From positions 1-64,000 of the forward strand of contig CAJMQJ010000007.1 of assembly GCA_905215525.1 (NCBI GenBank): a stretch of 64,000 nucleotides of DNA, written 5' to 3'. Below the pieces are notes generated by a model. The model did not search any database and was not told the DNA's origin. It worked only from the letters and a program-made list of their open reading frames with translations. The position numbers and the translations under genes are program-made. Source of the stretch: an uncultured bacterium (GTDB lineage Bacteria > Actinomycetota > Coriobacteriia > Coriobacteriales > Coriobacteriaceae). Of the stretch, positions 1 through 6,664 are shown piece by piece (position 1 is the stretch's first letter; each line of letters opens with the position of its first letter).

Positions 1-102
1 CAGGTCGACAAATCGAAATTTGCCGTACAAAAGGCCCTCGATGAGCTAAACGCCACGACGAAGAAAATCTTGAACCAGGAGTTAGGACTCGGAGATGTTT
101 AA
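1..102 (+). CDS. C-terminal tail of upstream protein, probably type I restriction specificity subunit HsdS (partial)
   Basis: The window opens inside a reading frame that runs without a stop to a TAA at 100-102 and ends ...KKILNQELGLGDV. The 33 visible residues are helical and charged (KFAVQKALDELNATTKKIL), as expected of the C-terminal coiled-coil end of an HsdS subunit. Its stop overlaps the hsdR start by 8 bases, so the two are translationally coupled. The HsdS call rests on this position and the helical tail only; another protein of a type I restriction locus is possible. Confidence 0.45.
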   Translation, partial: QVDKSKFAVQKALDELNATTKKILNQELGLGDV

Positions 103-3007
103 CGAGGACAACACCATCGAGCAAATGAGCGTCGAGGCGCTTGCCAGCCTTGGCTGGAGATACGTTGCTGCCGAAGACCTCCCGCGCCGCCATGCCGACG
201 TCATGGTCGAGCCCATGGTCAAGGACGCCCTCATCAGGCTTAACCCGGAGATCGCAGAAGACCCCGATCGCGCCGACGAGATCATCTACCGACTCAGGGC
301 CCTCATTCAGTCCACAAGTCCGCAGAACCTGGTCTCCACCAACGAGCGGTTCAAAAAGCTCGTCATCGAGGAGAACTCATTCCCCTACGGCAAAGACGGC
401 CGCATGGTCCCCATCCGCTTCTTTGGCACGGCGGCGGACGGCGATCTTGACAAAAACGAGTACATCGTCACCAACCAGTGGGTCTACCCCCAGGAGCAGG
501 GCGGCAAGCGCCTCGACCTCGTCCTTCTTGTCAATGGATTTCCGCTCGTCATCGGCGAGTTCAAGACGCCGGTGCGCGATTCGATAACTTGGCTCGACGG
601 CGCTGGCGACATCGCTAAATATGAGAAGAGCATCCCGCAGATGTTCGTCTGTAGCGCCATCAACTTCGCCAGCGAAGGAAAATGCTATCGCTACGGGTCG
701 GTGAACATGCCTCCCGAGATGTGGGGACCCTGGCATGAGGGCGACAAGAAGAGCGAGGGCACACTTGCCGACGTCAAGAGAAGCATGGCGTCCATGCTAA
801 CCCCCACGAACGTCATGGACATCTTCCAGTTCTTCACGCTCTTCGCCACCGACAAGAAGCATCGACGCATCAAGCTGATCTGTCGTTACCAACAGTTCGA
901 GGGCGCGAACCTCATCGTGGACCGCGTCCGCGCAGGATACCCGAAGCGTGGCCTCATTTGGCATTTCCAGGGCTCAGGAAAGTCACTGCTCATGGTATTC
1001 GCTGCCCAGAAGCTGCGCATGGTCCCCGAACTCAAGAACCCGACCGTCGTCATCGTGGATGACCGAATCGACCTCGAGACCCAGATCACGGGGACCTTCA
1101 ACGCATCCGACATCCCCAACCTCGCAAGCGCCGGCAGCAAGGAGGAGCTTGAGTCCTTCTTCAAGCAGGACATGAGAAAGATCCTCATCACCACCATCTT
1201 CAAATTCAGCGAGGTTGCGGGGACGCTCAACGAGCGCGAGAACATCATCCTCATGGTCGACGAGGCGCACCGCACCCAAGAGGGCGACCTCGGCGAGAAG
1301 ATGCGACTCGCCTTGCCAAACGCCTTCTTCTTCGGCTTGACCGGCACGCCCATCAACCGAACCGACAAGAACACGTTCCACACCTTCGGTGCCAAAGAGG
1401 ACAAGTCCGGCTACATGAGCCGCTATTCCTTCGCCGACTCCATCCGCGACCACGCCACATTGCCGCTCCATTTTGAAACCGTTCCCGTCGAGCTCCACGT
1501 CAACCAAGAGGTCGTGAACGCCGCCTTTGACGAAATGACCCGAGACCTCAGCAAAGAGGACAAGGCGGAACTCACCAGGCGCGTCAAGATCGAGTCCGTC
1601 ATGAAGGCCCCCGACCGCATCCACAAGGTATGCGAGCACATCGCCAGGCACTTCAAGTCAAAGGTTGAGCCCGACGGCTTCAAGGCGCAGGTAGTCTGCT
1701 ACGACCGAGAGTGCTGCCTGCTGTATAAGGAGGAGCTCGACAAGCTCTTGGGCACTGACGCAGTCACCATCGTCATGGACACGAACAACGACAAGGAAGA
1801 CCGCTACAAGGCATACCGTCGAGATCGCGATGCCGAGGAAAAGCTCCTTGACCGTTTCCGCGACCCGGACGATCCGCTCAAGATTCTCATCGTCACTGCA
1901 AAGCTGCTCACGGGGTTCGATGCGCCCATCCTGCAAACTCAGTACCTTGACAAGCCCTTGCGCGACCACACGCTGTTGCAGGCAATCTGTCGAACCAACC
2001 GCGTCTACAACGACAAGAAGACATTCGGTCTCATTGTCGACTATATCGGCCTCTTCGACAACGTCGCCAAGTCTCTGCACTTCGACGAGGCCGAGGTGCA
2101 GAAGGTTATAACCAACATCGACGAGGTAAAGGCCGAGCTACCCGGGCTTATGCATTGCTGTCTTGAGTACTTCTCAACGGTCAGAGACCGCCGCAGCGCG
2201 GATTGGGAGTCACTTCTCGAAGCTCAACAATGCCTGCCAACGACAAAGGTGAAAGACCAGTTTGGGGCCGACTTCTCGGTCTTGAACAGAGCGTGGGAAG
2301 CCCTTTCGCCCGACCCATGTCTCAATCCCTACAAGCCCGATTTCATCTGGCTCTCGCAGGTCTACGATTCCGTGAGACCGGTAGACAATCGCGGGAAGCT
2401 CATCTGGGCAGCGCTCGGGCCCAAGACAATCGAGCTCGTGCACGAGAACATCACCGTCGAGAGAGTCCGAGACGATGACGACATCCTTGAACTCGACGAG
2501 GACATGATCGAGCACTTCATCAACGACAAGAGCAATACCGAGAAGATCACGCGTAAGCTGGAGATAGATCTCGTCGCCCGAATCCGCAGGCACGATAAGA
2601 ATGGCAAGTTCCAGAAGCTCGGCGAGCGCCTGGAGGACCTGAGGGAACGTCACGAGCAAGGTCTCATCAACAGCGTCGAGTTCCTCAAGATGCTCATCGA
2701 CCTCGCCAGAGAGGCTCGAGCGGCCGAAAAGGAAGTCGTGCCCGAAGAAGAGGAGGACAAGGGCAAGGCGGCCCTCACAGAACTCTTCAATGGTGTAAAG
2801 AATGGGGACACGCCAATCATCGTCGAAAACATCGTCGGCGACATCGACGAAATCGTTAAGATCACCCGATTCGACGGTTGGCAGGCAACCACAGCAGGCG
2901 TCAAAGAAGTCAAGAAGCAGCTACGCGCCATTCTTTGGATGCGCTACAAGCTCAAAGACCAGGCTCTTTTTGATAAGGCGTATTCGTATATTGAGCTCTA
3001 CTATTAG
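95..3007 (+). CDS. hsdR: Type I restriction enzyme R (motor/endonuclease) subunit HsdR
   Basis: This 970-residue protein is the DNA-translocating and cleaving subunit of a type I restriction-modification complex, acting with HsdM and HsdS in the cytoplasm. Visible motifs in order: a PD-(D/E)xK nuclease core near residues 135-157 (LDLVLLVNG...VIGEFKTP), Walker A at about 290 (QGSGKSLL), a DEAH box at about 390 (VDEAHRTQ), motif III (FGLTGTPI) at about 410, and helicase motif VI (QAICRTNR) at about 630. The C-terminal third is charged and helical, as in HsdR proteins that bind the methylase core. Length is normal. HsdM must lie upstream of the window. All key residues are present, so the gene looks intact. 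Confidence 0.95.
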   Translation: MFNEDNTIEQMSVEALASLGWRYVAAEDLPRRHADVMVEPMVKDALIRLNPEIAEDPDRADEIIYRLRALIQSTSPQNLVSTNERFKKLVIEENSFPYGKDGRMVPIRFFGTAADGDLDKNEYIVTNQWVYPQEQGGKRLDLVLLVNGFPLVIGEFKTPVRDSITWLDGAGDIAKYEKSIPQMFVCSAINFASEGKCYRYGSVNMPPEMWGPWHEGDKKSEGTLADVKRSMASMLTPTNVMDIFQFFTLFATDKKHRRIKLICRYQQFEGANLIVDRVRAGYPKRGLIWHFQGSGKSLLMVFAAQKLRMVPELKNPTVVIVDDRIDLETQITGTFNASDIPNLASAGSKEELESFFKQDMRKILITTIFKFSEVAGTLNERENIILMVDEAHRTQEGDLGEKMRLALPNAFFFGLTGTPINRTDKNTFHTFGAKEDKSGYMSRYSFADSIRDHATLPLHFETVPVELHVNQEVVNAAFDEMTRDLSKEDKAELTRRVKIESVMKAPDRIHKVCEHIARHFKSKVEPDGFKAQVVCYDRECCLLYKEELDKLLGTDAVTIVMDTNNDKEDRYKAYRRDRDAEEKLLDRFRDPDDPLKILIVTAKLLTGFDAPILQTQYLDKPLRDHTLLQAICRTNRVYNDKKTFGLIVDYIGLFDNVAKSLHFDEAEVQKVITNIDEVKAELPGLMHCCLEYFSTVRDRRSADWESLLEAQQCLPTTKVKDQFGADFSVLNRAWEALSPDPCLNPYKPDFIWLSQVYDSVRPVDNRGKLIWAALGPKTIELVHENITVERVRDDDDILELDEDMIEHFINDKSNTEKITRKLEIDLVARIRRHDKNGKFQKLGERLEDLRERHEQGLINSVEFLKMLIDLAREARAAEKEVVPEEEEDKGKAALTELFNGVKNGDTPIIVENIVGDIDEIVKITRFDGWQATTAGVKEVKKQLRAILWMRYKLKDQALFDKAYSYIELYY

Positions 3008-3028
3008 GCAACAGAAGACAGGTCTCTA

Positions 3029-3071
3029 GGGACGCTCCGCATCAACCATTTCATCGGATGCGGAGCGTCCC
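3029..3071 (+). terminator. Hairpin downstream of hsdR
   Basis: A perfect 15-bp inverted repeat (GGGACGCTCCGCATC / GATGCGGAGCGTCCC) with a 13-base loop starts 22 bases after the hsdR stop. Only a short AATTT follows, so it is a weak intrinsic terminator or a 3'-end stabilising hairpin. The remaining bases to 3231 show nothing else recognisable. Confidence 0.6.
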
Positions 3072-3231
3072 AATTTGAACGAGCGACGTCTTGCGACGGG
3101 TGAACACTGCAACCCCAATGGCCCGCTAACCCTTTCATAATCTGGTGGTTAAGTCTTCACTAGAAGCCATCCACACTTTGTAGTTAATTGATTCCTTCTT
3201 CGCAGGCGAAAACGACAATGATGTCCGCCCC

Positions 3232-3966
3232 CTACCTTCCCTCCGCCTTCAGCTTTAGCAGCAGGTCGCCCAGCTCGGGGCACCTGCTGGAAAGGCGCGT
3301 CTGGGCTCGCTCGCCCATCCCCCACCGCTGGCGGATCTCCTGGGCGTGCGGGCTCACACGGTAGTCCCCGTCCATCATCTGCTTGAGCAGCTTGGCGGTT
3401 ACGCGCGCATCGGCAAGGGCGCTGTGGGCGTGGCCCGTCGACTCGTCAAAATCGATGCCAAACCACGCTGCCGCGTCACTCAAAGAGACGCGCCCGTGGC
3501 TGCCCACGTCCATGATCGAGGTGTAAAACGCCTGCAGGTCGGCCCAGTCCGCAGGAAATGCGGAAAGATCGATGTGCTTTGCTTGGCACTCGATCAAAAG
3601 CTGTCGACGATCCGCCCCGCTCCAACAGACCACCTGGGCGGAGTGGCGCCCGATCAAATCGCTGAGCCTTTTGATCACCATGTAGAGCGGATCGGCCATC
3701 GCGGTGCCCACGGCCGATATCCCTGTGAGCTCGCGGACGGGGAACGCAACGCCTTCGGTAAATTCCGTCTGTACAAACTGCGAGAACTCGCCCATAACGT
3801 TGCCGTGGTAATCGAGCTTGACGGCGCCGGCCTCGATAATCTCATTGCACAGTCCACGGCGCTGACGCTGCTTTGGCACCGGCGCAAACTCAAAGTCCAG
3901 CACGATCTGGCGCGCAAAGTTCGTCGTATCGATAGCCGAGACACCCGGCATCTTTTCAGCTGACAC
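3232..3966 (-). CDS. DEDDh-family 3'-5' exonuclease (DnaQ/RNase T-like)
   Basis: A 244-residue single-domain exonuclease. The DEDDh signature is readable: DFEF (Exo I, first acidic pair), a central region with an aspartate (WSGADRR), and GHAHSALADA (Exo III, catalytic His and Asp). It probably trims DNA or RNA 3' ends as a free-standing epsilon-like enzyme. Translation can extend to 4122, but the added N-terminus is Cys/Arg-rich and has no ribosome site. A GTG at 3966 follows a GGAGAAAG by eight bases and gives a normal length, so it was chosen. The gene stands alone and converges on hsdR. Its substrate cannot be told from sequence. Confidence 0.85.
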   Translation of the reverse strand: MSAEKMPGVSAIDTTNFARQIVLDFEFAPVPKQRQRRGLCNEIIEAGAVKLDYHGNVMGEFSQFVQTEFTEGVAFPVRELTGISAVGTAMADPLYMVIKRLSDLIGRHSAQVVCWSGADRRQLLIECQAKHIDLSAFPADWADLQAFYTSIMDVGSHGRVSLSDAAAWFGIDFDESTGHAHSALADARVTAKLLKQMMDGDYRVSPHAQEIRQRWGMGERAQTRLSSRCPELGDLLLKLKAEGR

Positions 3967-4261
3967 GGTTGGGCCTTTCTCCGTCAACTGCCGCTCGTTA
4001 CATAGGCGGCTACATTGCCGTAAGGATAGGCGCCCGTGCGGACACAAAAGCGGGACGCAATGCCACGCGCGCCAGGCATACGCCATGCAGACGGCCCCAA
4101 GAGAATCGCCCGCTCTATTCAAATGCCTGAAAAAGATTTAGGCCCGGTGACTTGAATCAGAGGTCATCCCGGGCCCATCAGAGCTCGTAGAGCTCTTGGT
4201 TGCTTTGGTCTCGCTCTTCACGGCGCTTATCGAACTTTCCGAGGCACTCAAGCAGCATTCG

Positions 4262-4305
4262 AAGCATAAAAAGAGGGGTCGACGCCGTTAAGGCATTGAC
4301 CCCTT
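4262..4305 (-). terminator. Minus-strand intrinsic terminator in the decayed region
   Basis: On the minus strand AAGGGGTC...GACCCC forms a hairpin with an inner GCC/GGC stem, followed by TCTTTTT. This is a good intrinsic terminator, yet no intact minus-strand gene precedes it. That suggests it is left over from a lost gene at about 4306-4500. Confidence 0.6.
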
Positions 4306-4478
4306 AAACTGAGTAACGGCGCTGCCCAGCTCTTCACTACTTGGGCTGCCGTCGACTTTATTCTACCCACGGGTGCCAGGTTTAACAAATGGATTTTCGG
4401 TAACGAGGCCTCGGCAACCGCCGCCTTGATTGGCGACCCATGCTCTGCCACAGGCCGAGGGTTGTCGAAAAGTCGAAC

Positions 4479-4508
4479 ATTATAGCTACCCATAATATAG
4501 CCAGCTAT
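4479..4508. promoter_or_regulatory. AT-rich palindromic operator-like site
   Basis: TTATAGCT and AGCTATAA half-sites face each other, and within them a second inverted repeat TATAGC-CA-GCTATA is present. The site includes a TATAAT-like hexamer reading minus. Such nested palindromes are typical of autoregulated small operons, for example toxin-antitoxin pairs, but no matching gene is intact here. Confidence 0.35.
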
Positions 4509-4564
4509 AACGTCATTCGACGACCGGCGCAAACGCCCACGCGGACACGAAATGCGCTGCGGTG

Positions 4565-4843
4565 CCATTGGGGATTATGGGATGCGCTTTCCGCTCGAGG
4601 CCTCAACCGGAAACGACATCCCGGTCTGAAGGCCAAATCCGGGGCGTAGTTTCCGCTTGAAGACCGATTCGGAAAGGTTGTCCCGTTCTGGAGCCAAATA
4701 CTGGGTCGTAGTTTCCGCCAAGCATGCCATCCGGAAAGCGTGTCCCGTTCTGAGCCTGAATTCTGGGATGAACTTTCCACTGAAGCATCTACTGGAAAAT
4801 ACATCCCGTTCCGAGGCTTAATTCTGGGATGCACTTTCCGCGG
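4565..4843. repeat. 62-bp palindromic tandem repeat, array 1 (4 full units plus a half)
   Basis: Units begin with GGAAA at 4609, 4671, 4733 and 4794, a period of 62, 62 and 61 bases. Each unit reads GGAAAnCGCATCCCGTTCTGAG, then a short variable stretch, AATTCTGGGATGC, and ACTTTCCGC. The two ends are inverted repeats of each other, so each unit can fold into a hairpin. A preceding half unit starts near 4571. The same unit occurs in array 2 (6115-6560) in the same orientation. Confidence 0.9.
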
Positions 4844-5066
4844 AGAGACTACCGTTTTTCGAAAAAGTACACGTCCCTAAACTTACCAGGTCTTCATAAC
4901 TTGTTGCCGTTCACGGGAGCCAATCACCGCCCACCGATTCGAATGTAAAAATGTCGCCGAAAACAGGCCATCTACCTGCATGGTTAGATTTTGGTCAGCT
5001 TTTGGTCAGTTGGGCGGCAAGTTGCGGCTGATACGTTTTTTGCTACCCAAAAGGAGGCGGTAGCTC

Positions 5067-6065
5067 ATGACCCATTGCAATGACCAACTCATCGACCGAC
5101 TGCTCACTCAAGCCGAACAAGAGGGGCGCTGTCTGATTCCCCCGAGCACGGCAATCCGAAAAGCGCTCCTTCGGCGCACCGGCGGCACGGTTGTCTCGCC
5201 CATGCCGGGGTTGTTTGCGCGAAAAACGCGCTGGGATGAACTCAACCGAGCGCAACGCCATTGCGAAATCCTCCGCGCCCTTGCGATCATCCACCCCGAT
5301 TGGACGTTCTGCTCGTTTTCGGCAGCTTGCCTGCTGGGGCTCGAGGTCTCGTGGCGACACCTGAATGTCGTGCATGTTTGCAGCTCGACAAAGCCGTCGG
5401 CTCGCCCGGGCGCACATATTCAGCGGCACCAGATTGAGCCGGCCGGAGCAATACGCAGAGCCGGCATATCGGTAACGCCGCCCATCCAAACGGTCACAGA
5501 TTGCCTGTTGCAGACCGGTTTTGCCGACGGCATGCCCATTGCCGATTCGACGATCTCAAAGCTCGGCCTTGCGCGGGAACAGCTGATGGAGGCCGTCGAG
5601 CAATGAGCGACCGCCTGCAATGGTCGCGCGATTCGCACCGCCCTCACAACACTTCGATATGCCGACGCCCGCGCCGAGAGTGGTGGAGAATCGGTCGCCC
5701 GAGCCGTCATGATCGAGACGGGCTTTGCACCCGACTGGCTTCAATACGAGCTGACGGACCCCTTCGATTCGGCCAAACCCATACGAACGGACTTTGCCTG
5801 GGAGCGCCAGGCGCAGGAACTCACGCTGGGCGAGCTCGACGGGCTCATCAAATATACCGACCAGACCATGCTGGCCGGACGCACCACCGCCGAGGCGCTC
5901 GTTGCCGAACGACAGCGCGAGGCGCACCTATCGCTCTACGGCCACCCTCTGCTGCGCTTTACCATGAACGAGGTCCGCCCGGCAGGAATGCTCGCCAAAA
6001 AGCTGCAGACGGCAGGCATCCGGCAGACCGCGCTGCCGACATGGCTCAACGAGGTAGACCTGTAG
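5067..6065 (+). pseudogene. AbiEi/DUF559-like protein interrupted by an in-frame TGA
   Basis: A 999-base frame would encode about 332 residues but is cut by a TGA at 5604-5606. Before it, 179 residues begin at an ATG with a strong AAGGAGG site and resemble the wing-helix/AbiEi antitoxin-like front part found in actinobacterial proteins (CEILRALAIIHPDW...LLGLEVS). After it, the same frame continues without another stop (RTALTTLRYADARAESGGES) into a DUF559-like nuclease-fold end (RTDFAW...ELTLGELDGLIKYTD). A CGA-to-TGA change would explain the break. An ATG at 5709 lets the C-terminal 118 residues be read alone. No AbiEii toxin gene lies beside it. The gene sits between two arrays of the 62-bp repeat. 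Confidence 0.75.
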
Positions 6066-6664
6066 GAGCTGCTAGGCCACGCATCGCCAGATCGCATCCC
6101 CCTATCTGGGCCGCGTTTTCCCAACGACCACGCCAACGGAAAGTGCGTCCTAGCCTGGACGCTCAAAACGGGATGCACTTTCCGGATGGCGGGCCTGGCG
6201 GAAAGCGTGTCCCGGAATCCCGTCTCAGAGCTGGACAGGCTTTCCGGTTGAGTCCTTCAGCGGAAACCGCATCCCGGAATAAACACTCAAACTGGGATGC
6301 GCTTTCCAAACGACCGGCCAGCGGAAAACGCATCCCATTCTGAGGCATGATTCCGGGACACAGCTTCCGCATGCGGCCCCGTTGGGAAAGTTCATCCCGT
6401 TCTGAGACCGAATTCCGGGACGCCGTTTCCGCCTGAGGCTTCAGCCGGAAAACGCATCCCACTCTGGAGCCGAATTCCGGGACACGCTTTCCGCTGGAGG
6501 GCCGATTCGGAAAACGAATCCCATTCTGAGCGCTCATTTCGGGACGCAGTTTCCGCTCTAAGCAAAAGGCCCCGGCTCGCGATGGAGCTGGGGCCAAAGA
6601 TGCAGCATATGCAGTTGGTGTTGAGCGCGAACAGCCCGTCAGCAATGGCTGTCCGCGCTCTACC
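6066..6664. other. Non-coding spacer dominated by repeat array 2
   Basis: Apart from the repeat array the spacer holds about 100 bases after the array (6561-6664) with no clear terminator for the molybdenum hydroxylase gene. Apparent reading frames across the array are by-products of the repeats. Confidence 0.7.
6115..6560. repeat. 62-bp palindromic tandem repeat, array 2 (7 units)
   Basis: GGAAA unit starts fall at 6138, 6200, 6262, 6323, 6385, 6447 and 6509, so the period is 62 bases with one 61. Units share GGAAAnCGCATCCC...GGGAYGCnnTTTCC with about 17 bases between the arms and a 15-20-base variable link between units. The units are diverged but still palindromic, which suggests that pairing has been conserved. 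There are no unique spacers, so this is not CRISPR. Confidence 0.9.

Larger units (their letters stand above)
3967..5066. other. Non-coding 1.1-kb region with decayed sequence, operator-like palindrome and repeat array 1
   Basis: No convincing intact gene. It contains a terminator-like hairpin reading minus (4262-4305), an AT-rich palindrome (4479-4508), a stretch on the minus strand (about 4248-4568) that can be read as 106 residues but resembles nothing I recognise, the first 62-bp repeat array (4565-4843), and two direct copies of TTTTGGTCAG at 4989-4998 and 5000-5009 just upstream of the AbiEi-like gene. Confidence 0.6.

Noticed and set aside
3967..5066. tRNA genes in the long spacers
   Set aside because: No cloverleaf with a TTCRANY loop and CCA-type acceptor was recognisable in this or the other long spacers.
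5607..6343. Overlapping plus-strand frame of 280 residues (5501-6343)
   Set aside because: It is in a different frame from the AbiEi-like halves, is Arg/His-rich and runs through the repeat array. The frame of 5067 resumes after the TGA with family-like sequence and is preferred.
4565..6557. CRISPR-like arrays
   Set aside because: The period is regular, but there are no unique spacers of constant length; the whole 62-base unit repeats with scattered differences and is palindromic throughout. No cas genes are present.
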